Below, piece by piece: positions 40,665-50,864 of a stretch of DNA of 64,000 bases. The stretch covers positions 1,998,389 to 2,062,388 of the forward strand of contig NZ_KB849239.1 of assembly GCF_000368085.1 (NCBI RefSeq). Direction: 5' to 3'. How positions within the stretch are numbered: the stretch's first letter is position 1; every line of letters begins with the position of its first letter. The position numbers and the translations under genes are program-made. The DNA is from Acinetobacter nosocomialis NIPH 2119. GTDB lineage: Bacteria > Pseudomonadota > Gammaproteobacteria > Pseudomonadales > Moraxellaceae. A model generated the notes under the pieces. That model was not told where the DNA came from and did no database searches. It saw only the letters and a program-made list of their open reading frames with translations.

Positions 40665-42278
40665 TTAAAGACGAACCAATTCCACGATTTTTTCTACTGC
40701 TTCTTCCACAGTTTCAGCAGTTATCTCTGTATCTATACCTTCCACAGAAGTTGTGATAATTACAACACCCGTCTCACGTAATAGAACCAATTGCTCAGCT
40801 GTTAAGCTTGCTTTTGCAATTGCAACTACACCTTGCTGAATCAGTAAACTTTCTAAAGCTTGAGCTTTTTCAATTAATTGTGCAGAAACACCAATAGCGG
40901 CAGGTTTTTGACCTAAACGAGCAGCACGGTCTTCGGCAGTAACAGCATTGCTATGAGCAGTCCATTCTACAGCCGCCTCTACCATGCCCGCACCAACAGT
41001 CACGTTACTTAAACGGTCAATAAATATAAATGAACCTGTGTAACGCGAATCTTGATAACGGTCAAACACGACTGGAGCATCGAACTCAACCACAACTTCC
41101 GCAATTGCATTTAACTCAAGCTCTTCGACCTGAGTATGCTCAAGTGTATTCACATTTACACGGTAGTGAATGTTCGTCACTTTTGCTGGAACGGTTTGTG
41201 TACCAATCTTAATATTGTACAACTTACCTTTTACAAGTGGATGCTCATTCATCCATACCACAGAAGCACGAACGCTACGTGAAATTAATGGTTGCTCACC
41301 TGCACGTACCAACACGTTTCCGCGGCTAATATCAATTTCATCGTTCAACGTTAATGTAACTGCTTGGCCTGCAACTGCTTGCTCAAGGTTACCATCAAAA
41401 GTAACAATTTCTTTAACTGTAGAACGCTTACCAGAAGGTAACGCTACAATTTCATCACCAACTTTAATTTCACCTAATGCAACTGTACCCGCAAAGCCAC
41501 GGAAATCGAGGTTTGGACGGTTCACATATTGAACAGGGAAACGGAATTCGTGTTTATTTGTCTCACGGCTAATTTCCACAGACTCAAGAATACTCATCAA
41601 AGTCTGACCTTTATACCAAGGAGTATGAGCCGATGGATTTACAACGTTATCGCCATTCAAAGCAGAAATTGGAACAAATAAAATATTAGCTGGGCGACGG
41701 TCACCTAACTGGCTCACGAACGCATCATATTCAATCTGAATTTCATTAAAGCGCTCAGGTGAATATTCAACCAAGTCCATTTTATTAATGGCAACTACAA
41801 TATTCTTAATACCAAGCAAACTTGCAATAAATGTATGGCGACGAGTCTGAGTTTGCACACCATAGCGCGCATCAATCAAAATGATTGCAAGATCAGCAGT
41901 CGATGCACCAGTTGCCATGTTACGGGTATATTGTTCATGTCCCGGTGTATCAGCAATAATAAATTTACGCTTTTCAGTCGAGAAATAGCGATAAGCTACA
42001 TCAATAGTAATACCCTGCTCACGCTCGGCCTGCAAACCATCTACAAGTAATGCCAAGTCCGGTGCATCACCTGTTGTACCCACTTTCTTACTGTCACGTG
42101 TTACAGCTTGCAATTGATCTTCATAAATCAATTTTGAATCGTAAAGTAAACGGCCAATTAAAGTACTTTTACCATCATCTACGTTACCGCAAGTCAAAAA
42201 GCGTAAAAGGTCTTTTTGTTCATGCTGTTTTAAATAAGCCAGAATGTCTTGGCTGATTAAGTCTGATTGATGAGACAT
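40665..42278 (-). CDS. cysN: Sulfate adenylyltransferase subunit 1, with a degenerate C-terminal tail
   Basis: 537 residues. GTPase subunit of the CysDN ATP sulfurylase that activates sulfate to APS. P-loop GNVDDGKST near residue 31, [12 protein letters not shown] and NKMDLV are the EF-Tu-like G motifs; beta-barrel domains follow. From about residue 448 ([10 protein letters not shown]) there is an 85-residue tail at the place where fused CysNC proteins carry APS kinase. The tail has no Walker A motif and is too short for a kinase, but its last part ([14 protein letters not shown]) resembles the APS kinase C-terminus. 30 bp after cysD, one operon. Confidence 0.95.
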   Translation of the reverse strand: MSHQSDLISQDILAYLKQHEQKDLLRFLTCGNVDDGKSTLIGRLLYDSKLIYEDQLQAVTRDSKKVGTTGDAPDLALLVDGLQAEREQGITIDVAYRYFSTEKRKFIIADTPGHEQYTRNMATGASTADLAIILIDARYGVQTQTRRHTFIASLLGIKNIVVAINKMDLVEYSPERFNEIQIEYDAFVSQLGDRRPANILFVPISALNGDNVVNPSAHTPWYKGQTLMSILESVEISRETNKHEFRFPVQYVNRPNLDFRGFAGTVALGEIKVGDEIVALPSGKRSTVKEIVTFDGNLEQAVAGQAVTLTLNDEIDISRGNVLVRAGEQPLISRSVRASVVWMNEHPLVKGKLYNIKIGTQTVPAKVTNIHYRVNVNTLEHTQVEELELNAIAEVVVEFDAPVVFDRYQDSRYTGSFIFIDRLSNVTVGAGMVEAAVEWTAHSNAVTAEDRAARLGQKPAAIGVSAQLIEKAQALESLLIQQGVVAIAKASLTAEQLVLLRETGVVIITTSVEGIDTEITAETVEEAVEKIVELVRL

Positions 42279-42308
42279 TGCTCAAACTCCACAAATTTAG
42301 AAACTGTC

Positions 42309-43217
42309 TTAGAAATAGCCTTCTTGCTTTTTCTTTTCCATTGAGCCTGCTTCATCATGGTCAATCATACGACCTTGACGCTCAGAACTTGTTGCCAATA
42401 ACATTTCCTGAATAATTTCTGGCAATGTATCAGCTTCAGACTCGACTGCACCTGTTAATGGATAACAGCCTAGCGTACGGAAACGTACAGACTTCATTTG
42501 CGGAACTTCACCCTCTTTTAAACGCATGCGTTCATCATCCACCATAATGAGCGTACCACTACGCTCAACAACAGGACGAACAGCAGAGAAATAAAGAGGA
42601 ACAATTTGAATATTTTCTAAATAGATATATTGCCAAATATCTAACTCAGTCCAGTTTGATAATGGGAATACACGAATACTTTCGCCTTTGTTCACTTTAC
42701 CATTGTAAAGATTCCAAAGTTCAGGACGTTGGTTTTTAGGATCCCAACGGTGCTTACTATCACGGAATGAATACACACGCTCTTTCGCACGTGATTTTTC
42801 TTCATCACGGCGCGCACCACCAAAAGCAGCATCAAATTGATATTTGTCCAGAGCCTGTTTTAAAGCTTGGGTTTTCATAATATCTGTATATTTTGAGCTA
42901 CCATGATCAAATGGATTGATACCTGCTTCACGGCCTTCTTTGTTCTGATGAACAATTAAATCAAAGCCATGGGTTTTTGCCATGTTATCGCGAAACGCGA
43001 TCATGTCTTTAAACTTCCAACCAGTATCTACATGTAATAAAGGAAAAGGAAGCTTCGCAGGATAAAATGCTTTTAATGCAAGATGGAGCATTACAGCCGA
43101 GTCTTTACCAATTGAGTAAAGCATGACTGGGTTTTCAAATTCTGCCGCAACTTCACGAATAATATGAATACTTTCGGCTTCAAGTTGCTTGAGATGTGTA
43201 AGTCTTGATTCAGTCAT
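42309..43217 (-). CDS. cysD: Sulfate adenylyltransferase subunit 2
   Basis: 302 residues, the same length as E. coli CysD. PAPS-reductase-like fold: [13 protein letters not shown] is the pyrophosphate-binding SGGKDS-like loop, and [24 protein letters not shown] and [16 protein letters not shown] follow. I place the start at ATG 43217 (AAGGA 7 bases upstream) and not at the GTG two codons earlier. The start overlaps the stop of a small upstream reading frame (ATGACTGA), so translation is probably coupled. The leader starts about 165 bases before it. Confidence 0.96.
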   Translation of the reverse strand: MTESRLTHLKQLEAESIHIIREVAAEFENPVMLYSIGKDSAVMLHLALKAFYPAKLPFPLLHVDTGWKFKDMIAFRDNMAKTHGFDLIVHQNKEGREAGINPFDHGSSKYTDIMKTQALKQALDKYQFDAAFGGARRDEEKSRAKERVYSFRDSKHRWDPKNQRPELWNLYNGKVNKGESIRVFPLSNWTELDIWQYIYLENIQIVPLYFSAVRPVVERSGTLIMVDDERMRLKEGEVPQMKSVRFRTLGCYPLTGAVESEADTLPEIIQEMLLATSSERQGRMIDHDEAGSMEKKKQEGYF

Positions 43218-43308
43218 GAACACGTCCTTCTCTATCCATTTTGCCCATAAAATCTAGAAGTGGTATTAAACCACCACTTAGAAGACCATGTGGAGGAACG
43301 AGTGCCAT
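43210..43308 (-). CDS. Small upstream open reading frame of cysD (32 residues)
   Basis: ATG 43308 has GGAG five bases upstream and encodes 32 residues ending in TGA at 43210, which overlaps the cysD ATG by a shared ATGACTGA. The peptide begins [18 protein letters not shown] and continues with a charged tail (residues 24-32). The segment PPHG(x)n-G(G)L resembles the APHGG-L start of Sat-type ATP sulfurylases, although CysD itself is not of that type. It is too short for most gene finders. Whether it is translated is unproven; the ribosome site and the overlap favour it. Confidence 0.6.
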   Translation of the reverse strand: MALVPPHGLLSGGLIPLLDFMGKMDREGRVHD

Positions 43309-43378
43309 AACAACTCCAATTTTTTGTGATAAATAATCCAACCACAAGCCTTTATGAGGCTTATAGCATTAGTTATGC

Positions 43379-43384
43379 ATTATA
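43379..43384 (-). promoter_or_regulatory. Possible -10 box of the cysDN operon
   Basis: On the minus strand TATAAT lies at 43384-43379. No good -35 hexamer lies 17 bp upstream, which is what is expected of a CysB-activated promoter. A 6-bp hairpin AAGCCT/AGGCTT (43346-43351 with 43357-43362) lies in the leader between this box and the upstream reading frame. Confidence 0.35.
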
Positions 43385-43544
43385 GTGATTTAAAACTGTT
43401 TTCTTTTGCTTGTTTTTTCATATTGATATTCAAATTCATCATATAAATGTAAAATACTGATTCGCATAGATAACATGTCCATCCTAGCTCGCATCGTTAA
43501 CCGAAGCAAATCACGATCTCATCTTTAAATTTCTTTAAATACAA

Positions 43545-43580
43545 TAAAAAAAGAGAAGCCATTTTAGCTTCTCTCTTTCT
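43545..43580 (-). terminator. Terminator of the Wzi-family gene
   Basis: 8-bp stem AGAGAAGC/GCTTCTCT (43552-43559 with 43567-43574) and an A-run on its left, which is a T-run in the minus-strand transcript. Confidence 0.85.
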
Positions 43581-43597
43581 ATAACATTATTTAATTC

Positions 43598-45055
43598 TTA
43601 GAAACCAAACATTTTACGTTCTAACGGAATTTCAATACCAATAGATGCACCTGAATCATTACCCTCTAAATCAGAGTCACTAATCCAACCATTAATTTTT
43701 AATGGAAGATCTGGTTTGATGTAATGCGTCCAAGTTAAATCAAGCGCTTTAATTTTATCTTCTTTAGGAAAAGCTTTATTGATTGCCAAGTTAGATTCAT
43801 TCACCTTAACAACCATTGCACGACCACTTAAGCGATTCATCGTGTCAAATCGAATATCGCCACCAACAGAATACATTTGACCATCACCACCAATTGCATG
43901 CCCTAAAGGGAAACCATGCTGGTAATAACCATCAGTATATTGATGATGACTATATGAAATGCCTTTTACATCGCCATTAGTACGTGTATCTGCCCACTCA
44001 GCATAAAGTTGATAAGGCATGTTCTTAACTATTGAAGAATAATCTGCACCAGCTAAATACATTTTTTTCGATGGTAAGTAACCTGCTTCATCTTCACCAA
44101 TATATTGTCCATACACGCTGACTGGAATATTGAACAAAGGTTGTAAGTGTAAACGAGCATCAAAACCAGCTAACTGGTTAGATGGATTATCTACACCAAT
44201 ACAGTCCGTATTTGTACATCCATTGTCTTTACCAATAATTGCATTCCAATACGCCTTAAAGCTATTTGGTTGCCCATCACCACCAATCTGTAGTGTTCGT
44301 GAAGCACCTATTTCTAAAGCTGGAACAGGACGTGCGGTTACACGCATACCCAATAATTTAGCATGTGGAACAGCTTTATAATCATCTAGCTGACCTGCAA
44401 ATAATTGATATTGCCAAGGTCCAATCCAAGACAACCATTTATTTTCAAAAGCGTCTTGTACAGCACGCTGCATGGTTACCCCATAAACGGGACGGCTCGC
44501 ATCGCCTCGGATTAAACTACCATCATGCCCAGGCCCCCACCATGTTGGAATTTGACCAGCAACAACCCATTGGTTCCAGAGCTTACCAGCTACATAAGAA
44601 CCTTCTACATTAACATCGTGTCCACTATCAATTTGCGGATCTTTTTCTGCGTTCACACGGATTTTTGCATCCCAGTTTTCACCACCTGCATTAAACTCTA
44701 CAGAACCTTGATACTGTGATTTTTGGTTATCGCCAAATGCTTGTGGAAGATTTTTAATATCAGATTCAGCGAAAGCACCCACTTTAACCGTATCATTATC
44801 TGCTTTTAATGCATTGAGAACTGAGTTAATAACTTTTTGTTGAGCTGGATGCGTTACTTTAGCCTGTGAGAGTGCATGTTGAATTTCATCCCCACTTAAA
44901 GGCCAAGTAGAAGTGCTGATGTTAATAACACCTTGTTGATTCAACCAATTTAAATCTGTACGTAAATCATCATTATTAAGCACCAAACCTTGGGCAAAAA
45001 CAGCTGATGAGGCAGTAGCTAATAATGCAATTGAAAGTGTTTTTCTTAAAAACAT
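43598..45055 (-). CDS. Wzi-family capsule-assembly outer-membrane protein
   Basis: 485 residues. A signal peptide (MFLRKTLSIALLATASSAVFA) is followed by a beta-barrel rich in alternating aromatic strands; WVVAGQIPTWWGPGHDGSLI and SVYGQYIGEDEAG are characteristic of Wzi-type proteins. In E. coli Wzi holds group 1 capsule on the cell surface. It is not next to a capsule locus here, so it may also serve another role. Start chosen at the signal peptide ATG 45055; the longer frame adds 21 residues without a secretion signal. Single gene. Confidence 0.83.
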   Translation of the reverse strand: MFLRKTLSIALLATASSAVFAQGLVLNNDDLRTDLNWLNQQGVINISTSTWPLSGDEIQHALSQAKVTHPAQQKVINSVLNALKADNDTVKVGAFAESDIKNLPQAFGDNQKSQYQGSVEFNAGGENWDAKIRVNAEKDPQIDSGHDVNVEGSYVAGKLWNQWVVAGQIPTWWGPGHDGSLIRGDASRPVYGVTMQRAVQDAFENKWLSWIGPWQYQLFAGQLDDYKAVPHAKLLGMRVTARPVPALEIGASRTLQIGGDGQPNSFKAYWNAIIGKDNGCTNTDCIGVDNPSNQLAGFDARLHLQPLFNIPVSVYGQYIGEDEAGYLPSKKMYLAGADYSSIVKNMPYQLYAEWADTRTNGDVKGISYSHHQYTDGYYQHGFPLGHAIGGDGQMYSVGGDIRFDTMNRLSGRAMVVKVNESNLAINKAFPKEDKIKALDLTWTHYIKPDLPLKINGWISDSDLEGNDSGASIGIEIPLERKMFGF

Positions 45056-45200
45056 GTCAGCACAATTCTCAAAGTTATTTATGAGCAACACATTAATTTT
45101 TTTATCGCAAATTTGCAATTGTTAAACTGTGCAATTACATTTTTTAACGAGGTCTTAAGTTTTCTATAATTTAAGTATTTTTTATATATAAATAGTTAAT

Positions 45201-45230
45201 AAAAAAGGCAGTTTACACTGCCTTTTTTAT
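45201..45230. terminator. Terminator of lysS
   Basis: 6-bp GGCAGT/ACTGCC core stem (45207-45212 with 45217-45222) extended by A-T pairs, with A-run left and T-run right. It ends lysS on the minus strand. Confidence 0.9.
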
Positions 45231-45241
45231 TAAAGATTAAA

Positions 45242-46771
45242 TTAACCTTCTTTACGACGCATATGCGGGAATAAAATTACATCACGAATACTTGGCGCAT
45301 CTGCAAAAAGCATAACCAAACGGTCAATACCAATACCTTCACCCGCTGTTGGAGGTAAACCATATTCAAGCGCTTCAACAAACTCTGCATCGTAATGCAT
45401 TGCTTCATCATCACCTGCATCTTTTTCCGCAACCTGAGCTTGGAAACGTTCAGCCTGATCAATCGGATCATTTAACTCGCTAAAGCCATTTGCCAATTCA
45501 CGTCCGCCGATGAAAAATTCAAAACGATCGGTAATGTGTGGATTGTCATCATTACGGCGAGCGAGTGGAGAAGTTTCCGCTGGATATTCAGTAATAAAAG
45601 TAGGTTGACGAAGTTTAGTCTCAACTGTTTCTTCAAATACAATCGTTTGAAGTTTGCCTAAACCAAAACCAGGTTTAACTTCTTCTTTCAGCTCTTCACG
45701 CACAAATTTTGCAAGGAACTCACGATCACCTACATTTTCAGGTGTGAACTGAGGGTTATTCTCTAAAATCGCATCGAACATAGAGATTTTCTTGAATGGC
45801 CCTTTAAAGCTAAACACTTCACCTTGGTAAGGCACATCAGTCGTACCTAAAATATCAAGAGCTAGCTTTTCAAGCATGTTTTCAGTTAAAGCCATCAAGT
45901 CTTTATAATCAGCATAAGCTTGATAAAACTCGATCATTGTAAATTCAGGGTTGTGACGCGTTGACACCCCTTCATTACGGAAGTTACGGTTAATTTCAAA
46001 CACGCGCTCAAAACCACCAACAACCAAACGCTTTAAGTAAAGCTCAGGTGCAATACGTAAGAATAATGGCATATCTAGAGCATTGTGATGCGTTTCAAAC
46101 GGACGTGCAGACGCACCACCTGGAATCACATGCATCATTGGCGTTTCAACTTCCATGAAACGTTCATTTGTTAAAAATGCGCGAATACCTGCAACGACTT
46201 TGGCACGAATTTCAAAAGTCTTACGAGTTTCTTCATTCACGATTAAGTCGAGGTAACGTTTACGGTATTTAACTTCTGTATCGTTCAAACCATGAAATTT
46301 ATCTGGTAACGGACGAAGTGATTTTGTAAGAAGTTCAAAACCTTCAAGGTGTACATACAAGTCACCTTTGCCTGAACGACCAATATAACCTTCAGCAGCA
46401 ATAATGTCGCCTAGGTCTAAACCTTTAATAGTTTCAAGCGTATCTTTTGGTAAACCTTTACGGTCAACATATAACTGAATGCGACCAGTCATATCTTGAA
46501 TCACCATAAAAGAACCACGGTTTAACATGACACGGCCAGCGACTTTTACATATACATGTTCAGCGCTTTCAATTTGTTCTTTCGACTGATCTTTAAATTG
46601 TTCTTGTAAATCAGCAGCGTAATGTTCACGTTTGAATGTATTTGGCCAAGGACTCTTTCCAGTATCCTTTGCAACATCTTGGATTTGCTTTAATTTGGCA
46701 TGACGCTGTGCAATTAAATCGTTTTCGGAAATAGTTGGTTCAGAAGTCGATTGAGCGTTTTGTTGCGTCAT
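45242..46771 (-). CDS. lysS: Lysyl-tRNA synthetase, class II
   Basis: 509 residues. The N-terminal OB-fold binds tRNA ([19 protein letters not shown]), followed by the class II catalytic core: motif 2 in [19 protein letters not shown] and motif 3 in [10 protein letters not shown] near the C-terminus. Start placed at ATG 46771 (MTQQNAQ), with GAGG upstream; the longest frame starts eleven codons earlier and has no support. Confidence 0.97.
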   Translation of the reverse strand: MTQQNAQSTSEPTISENDLIAQRHAKLKQIQDVAKDTGKSPWPNTFKREHYAADLQEQFKDQSKEQIESAEHVYVKVAGRVMLNRGSFMVIQDMTGRIQLYVDRKGLPKDTLETIKGLDLGDIIAAEGYIGRSGKGDLYVHLEGFELLTKSLRPLPDKFHGLNDTEVKYRKRYLDLIVNEETRKTFEIRAKVVAGIRAFLTNERFMEVETPMMHVIPGGASARPFETHHNALDMPLFLRIAPELYLKRLVVGGFERVFEINRNFRNEGVSTRHNPEFTMIEFYQAYADYKDLMALTENMLEKLALDILGTTDVPYQGEVFSFKGPFKKISMFDAILENNPQFTPENVGDREFLAKFVREELKEEVKPGFGLGKLQTIVFEETVETKLRQPTFITEYPAETSPLARRNDDNPHITDRFEFFIGGRELANGFSELNDPIDQAERFQAQVAEKDAGDDEAMHYDAEFVEALEYGLPPTAGEGIGIDRLVMLFADAPSIRDVILFPHMRRKEG

Positions 46772-47028
46772 CTCTGCCTCGATTAAGTAAAAATGAAGTG
46801 GCATAGCTTAACAGATTGCTGAGGTTTTTCGAATGATTTCAATCAAACAAAAATGAAAAAAGTCAAAGTCATCAAATTAAAGGCGGTTTGAATGATGAAA
46901 ATTAGTTAGACCAATCGCTAAGATCATTTTTTTTAGCTTTAAGTAAAATATAAAAAAATCCAAATAACCTCGATTTTTAAAAGGCCTATTTTGCCTTTTA
47001 TTTTATCTATGAGATTGTGTAGCAAATA
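46772..47028. other. Divergent lysS / YqiA-like promoter region
   Basis: 257 bp, no gene. It includes a small hairpin AAAGGC/GCCTTT at about 46980-46998 followed by an A/T tract, just before the YqiA-like gene; its role is unclear. Confidence 0.4.
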
Positions 47029-47517
47029 ATGAAAATTCTATTTTTACATGGCTTGGATTCTTCTCGTGAATCAACAAAATTCCATGCCATTTTACATCCT
47101 GAAAAATTTTGTATTGATGTTGACTATCGTAACTTGAGTTATGCCTCAGTGAAGGACTTTTATCATCAAGCAATTGAAACGATTAAACCAGATTTATTAG
47201 TCGGTCATAGCCTTGGTGGCTATTGGGCTTTAAAAACAGCTGCTCAACATAAATTAGCTGTTGTTGTTGCCAACCCAAGTCTTAACCCTAGTTTTCGTAA
47301 CGATTATCCTCATCTTTGTGATGAAGATCTTGATCACTCCAATCCTAAAATGGCTTATTTAGAGTTAGGAGACGAACAACTTGATATGTATCAAGTACAG
47401 GAAAAGCTTTCACCTTATATGACAGTAGAAACATATGACGGAGGCCATCATCGTCTTGCTTATCCTTCTCGTCTCAATGATCTTATTTCTAAAATTCATA
47501 AAAAATACTTTGCCTAA
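47029..47517 (+). CDS. YqiA/YcfP-family alpha/beta hydrolase
   Basis: 162 residues. LFLHGLDSS at the N-terminus, nucleophile elbow GHSLGGYWA near residue 61, and catalytic histidine in GGHHRLA near 138 define the short alpha/beta hydrolase of the YqiA group, for which esterase activity on small esters is known in E. coli. The natural substrate is unknown. Divergent from lysS and convergent with the SRPBCC gene. Confidence 0.85.
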   Translation: MKILFLHGLDSSRESTKFHAILHPEKFCIDVDYRNLSYASVKDFYHQAIETIKPDLLVGHSLGGYWALKTAAQHKLAVVVANPSLNPSFRNDYPHLCDEDLDHSNPKMAYLELGDEQLDMYQVQEKLSPYMTVETYDGGHHRLAYPSRLNDLISKIHKKYFA

Positions 47518-47539
47518 ACAATTAACTGAATAAGATAAA

Positions 47540-47980
47540 TTAACTTCCTTCAGCAATATGTTTTACAACTTCAAAACCTTGAACAAAGCCACTTTTTAAC
47601 ATACCGATATATTCAGGTAAGGTGGCCAATTCAACTTTTAAAGTTGTAGTATTCCCATTTTGGCTTAAAAAATATTTTTCTAACGAACCACTCCAGCTTT
47701 TCACCTCTTCACTTTCTAAGTCTTCTTTTCCTTCTTTAATCATTCCTAAATGTTTAAAAATTAATACTTCAGGCTTTTTCATTTCTTCAATGGTTGAAAC
47801 CATTCCATTTCCTTCTCCGTCTAGAAAATATGTATTACCGCCAACTTTCCAGTCCGTCTTCATTGAAGAATCCGGTGCAAAGAATTTTGTCCATGCATTA
47901 TATGTTTCACTATTCCAGAGTATGTCCCATACTTTTTCTATAGGCGCATTAATTTCTACTTCATATACTAGAACTTCCAT
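47540..47980 (-). CDS. SRPBCC (AHSA1-type) domain protein
   Basis: 146 residues, one START/Bet v 1-like ligand-binding fold. VYEVEINAPIEKVWDILWNSETYNAWTKFFAP is the typical AHSA1-type opening, and the final helix (IGMLKSGFVQGFEVVKHIAEG) closes the cavity. No enzyme function can be inferred. Single gene; 22 bp from the convergent YqiA-like gene with no clear terminator. Confidence 0.85.
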   Translation of the reverse strand: MEVLVYEVEINAPIEKVWDILWNSETYNAWTKFFAPDSSMKTDWKVGGNTYFLDGEGNGMVSTIEEMKKPEVLIFKHLGMIKEGKEDLESEEVKSWSGSLEKYFLSQNGNTTTLKVELATLPEYIGMLKSGFVQGFEVVKHIAEGS

Positions 47981-48421
47981 ATTCGACTTCCTTATCTCTG
48001 TTACTAAGTGTTCAATAAACTTTCTCGTTTTATATAAACATCATTTTATTTGTCCATTTATTAACCAGATTACGTTTTTAAGAACTTTATTTATATAAAT
48101 GCTTTGCTCTTTTTGTAACCCTTCATATCACGTAAGGTCTTATTACATTAGTGAGTGAATAAAAACATATGATTTATTATGCGTTTAAGTGGAAGTTTTG
48201 CCTAAATAACCACTTATTTGTCTCGATATGCCATTCATCTTTGCTTACGAATGATTAAACTCCCTTATGTGCTTTACTTTAAATGTAGAACTGCGTAAAA
48301 ATTTGATACCCGATCAAAGCTACATTAGTTATTATTGAACGGATCGTAGTTACATTATTAATAGATGGAATAGTTTTACTGAAAGGCAGCTTTGAGCAAA
48401 CTTATCAGTGCGGAGAGTCTC
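47981..48421. other. Spacer upstream of rubA
   Basis: About 440 bp with no credible gene. It must contain the rubA promoter; no strong -35/-10 pair or operator stands out. Confidence 0.45.
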
Positions 48422-48586
48422 ATGAAAAAATATCAATGTATCGTTTGTGGATGGATTTACGATGAAGCAGAAGGTTGGCCACAAGACGGCATTGCAGCTG
48501 GAACAAAATGGGAAGATATCCCTGATGATTGGACTTGCCCTGATTGTGGCGTTTCAAAAGCTGACTTTGAAATGATCGAGATCTAA
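48422..48586 (+). CDS. rubA: Rubredoxin
   Basis: 54 residues. One-iron electron carrier with two C-x2-C loops: [13 protein letters not shown] at residues 6-9 and [12 protein letters not shown] near 40-43. It passes electrons from rubredoxin reductase to alkane hydroxylase. ATG 48422 follows GGAG at 8 bases; the ten-codon longer TTG frame is not supported. In Acinetobacter sp. ADP1 rubA and rubB are required for alkane oxidation. Followed by a terminator that may reduce expression of rubB. Confidence 0.96.
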   Translation: MKKYQCIVCGWIYDEAEGWPQDGIAAGTKWEDIPDDWTCPDCGVSKADFEMIEI

Positions 48587-48601
48587 TGTCTTAAATTAAA
48601 A

Positions 48602-48627
48602 GGCCATGATTTACATGGTCTTTTTTA
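48602..48627 (+). terminator. Terminator between rubA and rubB
   Basis: 7-bp stem GGCCATG/CATGGTC (48602-48608 with 48614-48620, one G-U pair) followed by TTTTTT. It lies within an otherwise compact rubA-rubB arrangement. Confidence 0.8.
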
Positions 48628-48678
48628 TATATCACCAATCACCGTATTAAATGAACAATTCTAATTCTGGAGAAAAAA

Positions 48679-49860
48679 ATGCATCCAATCGTCATTATCG
48701 GATCAGGCATGGCGGGTTATACCTTAGCACGTGAGTTCCGTAAGCTTAACCCAGAGCAAGAACTTGTGATGATTTGTGCGGATGATGCAGTGAACTATGC
48801 AAAACCAACGTTATCTAACGCTTTTGCAGGTAAAAAGGCTCCAGAACAGATTCCTTTAGGTGATGCCGCAAAAATGAGTGCGCAGCTCAATATGCGTATT
48901 GAACCTTTTACATGGGTAAAAGAAATTTTAGCTGAGCGTCATGAGCTTGTTCTGGAAAAAGATGGGGTAACTTCAAATCAGCCGTATTCAAAACTGATTT
49001 TAGCCGTTGGTGCTAACCCGATTCGTCTTGCAATTGCAGGTGATGGCAGTGATGACATTCATGTGGTGAACTCTCTTATTGATTATCGTTCTTTCCGTGA
49101 AAATCTAGCTCAGCGCAAAGATAAACGTGTTGTGATTTTGGGTGCTGGTTTGATTGGTTGTGAATTTGCCAATGACTTACTTCATAGCGAATATGATGTA
49201 ACGGTAATTGATTTAGCGCCTCAACCGTTAGGCCGTTTATTACCTTCACACATTGCTTCAGCTTTCCAAGAAAATCTTGAAGAAGCTGGGGTTAAATTTG
49301 CTTTAGGCACAACCGTTGAAAAAGTAAATAAAATTAATAACGGTGAAGATTACGCGGTTACATTGGCAAATGGTCAGACTTTGGTCGCTGATATTGTGCT
49401 TTCAGCCATTGGCTTACAACCGAATATTTCTCTTGCTCAAAGCGCAAATATTCAAACTAGCCGTGGTGTAATTACCAATAGCTTGCTTGAAACCAATCAA
49501 GCCGATATTTATGCAATTGGTGACTGTGCAGAAGTGAACGGTACCCTGCTTCCTTATGTAATGCCAATTATGCAACAAGCGCGTGCTTTAGCAAAAACAT
49601 TAAGCGGTCAACAGACAAATGTACATTACCCCGCTATGCCAGTTGCGGTAAAAACTCCGGCTGCACCGCTTACAGTTTTACCGGCTCCGGTTGATGTGGA
49701 TGTAAATTGGGAAACTGAAGAATTCGACGATGGTATGCTTGCCAAAGCAATTGACAATGAAGGAACATTGCGTGGTTTCGTATTGTTAGGTGCAACAGCA
49801 GGCAAGCAACGTTTAACGTTAACTAAGCTTGTTCCAGATCTTATTCCTGCCCAAGCATAA
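48679..49860 (+). CDS. rubB: Rubredoxin-NAD(+) reductase
   Basis: 393 residues. FAD/NAD-dependent reductase with GSGMAGYTLAREFRKL (FAD site) at residue 8, GAGLIGCEFANDLL (NAD site) near 155 and AIGDCAEVNG near 275 that closes on FAD. It reduces rubredoxin with NADH for alkane hydroxylation. It lies 92 bp after rubA on the same strand, with estB and oxyR following. Confidence 0.95.
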   Translation: MHPIVIIGSGMAGYTLAREFRKLNPEQELVMICADDAVNYAKPTLSNAFAGKKAPEQIPLGDAAKMSAQLNMRIEPFTWVKEILAERHELVLEKDGVTSNQPYSKLILAVGANPIRLAIAGDGSDDIHVVNSLIDYRSFRENLAQRKDKRVVILGAGLIGCEFANDLLHSEYDVTVIDLAPQPLGRLLPSHIASAFQENLEEAGVKFALGTTVEKVNKINNGEDYAVTLANGQTLVADIVLSAIGLQPNISLAQSANIQTSRGVITNSLLETNQADIYAIGDCAEVNGTLLPYVMPIMQQARALAKTLSGQQTNVHYPAMPVAVKTPAAPLTVLPAPVDVDVNWETEEFDDGMLAKAIDNEGTLRGFVLLGATAGKQRLTLTKLVPDLIPAQA

Positions 49861-49913
49861 GGTTTAAATTGGGAATGCTCGCTCGAGAGTATTCCCTTCA
49901 AGGAATGCATAAC

Positions 49914-50858
49914 ATGAATAGCGCCTTACAATTTAGTATTTCACCCTACACTCCTTTTATGCAAGAAACCAAAGTCAACTTAGGCAATGGTATTGAATTG
50001 CATGTAGAAGTAGGAGGAAAAGCAGAACATCCCACCATTTTGCTTATTATGGGTCTAGGTGCCCAAATGCTATTTTGGCCGGACTTTTTCTGTAAATCGC
50101 TCATTGATCAAGGTTTTCGTGTTATTCGTTTTGATAACCGTGATATTGGCCTTTCTTCGAAAGTACGTCATCAGGGTAAACGTTTAAATACCATGAAATT
50201 GATGGGACGCTTTGCTTTAGGGTTAAGTAATCAAGGTGCACCTTATACGCTCTATGATATGGCAGATGATGTATCGATGCTTCTCGACCGTTTAGGCGTA
50301 AGTAAAGCGCATGTGATCGGTGCCTCAATGGGCGGCATGATTGCTCAGATACTTGCTGCAAAATATCCGGAAAAAGTAGAAAAATTAGGTTTGATGTTTA
50401 CAAGTAACAACCAACCGTTTTTACCACCACCTTTTCCTAAACAACTTTTAAGCTTAATTGGCAAGCCAGAATCACGTGATGAAGAAGGGATTGTTAACCA
50501 CAGCTTAAAATTATTCCAATTGATTGGTTCTCCTGGTTATATTAACCATATTGAAGCCGTACAAACTGCACGAAAACTTTATCAACGTAGCTATTATCCT
50601 GCTGGTGTACTTCAACAGTTTTTAGCAATATTATGTACAGGTTCCTTACTGCAACTGGACCGTGAAATTAAGCAACCCACCATAGTCTTACATGGCTCTC
50701 GTGACCGCTTACTTCCACCAAGCCACGGTAAGGCTGTAGCAAAAGCAATTTCCGGTGCTAAGTTTGAATTAATTGATGGAATGGGGCATGATATCCCTGC
50801 CCATTTTATTCCACAGCTTAGCGGTTTATTTGCGCATCATTTTAAATCATCATACTAG
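49914..50858 (+). CDS. estB: Alpha/beta hydrolase, EstB-type esterase
   Basis: 315 residues. LIMGLGAQMLFWP oxyanion region, nucleophile elbow GASMGGMIAQ near residue 140, acid in LHGSRDRLLPP near 265 and histidine in GMGHDIPAHF near 292 form a complete catalytic triad. In Acinetobacter ADP1 the gene at this place, estB, encodes an esterase. Start set at ATG 49914, with AAGGA 9 bases upstream; the longer frame adds 15 residues. 6 bp separate it from oxyR. Confidence 0.88.
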   Translation: MNSALQFSISPYTPFMQETKVNLGNGIELHVEVGGKAEHPTILLIMGLGAQMLFWPDFFCKSLIDQGFRVIRFDNRDIGLSSKVRHQGKRLNTMKLMGRFALGLSNQGAPYTLYDMADDVSMLLDRLGVSKAHVIGASMGGMIAQILAAKYPEKVEKLGLMFTSNNQPFLPPPFPKQLLSLIGKPESRDEEGIVNHSLKLFQLIGSPGYINHIEAVQTARKLYQRSYYPAGVLQQFLAILCTGSLLQLDREIKQPTIVLHGSRDRLLPPSHGKAVAKAISGAKFELIDGMGHDIPAHFIPQLSGLFAHHFKSSY

Positions 50859-50864
50859 GACACT

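Noticed and set aside
43309..43420. SAM or other riboswitch in the cysD leader
   Set aside because: Only a 6-bp hairpin is visible; I do not find the conserved core of a known riboswitch.
46978..47005. Terminator before the YqiA-like gene
   Set aside because: No plus-strand gene lies upstream of it and the T-run is interrupted; listed only as a hairpin in the spacer.
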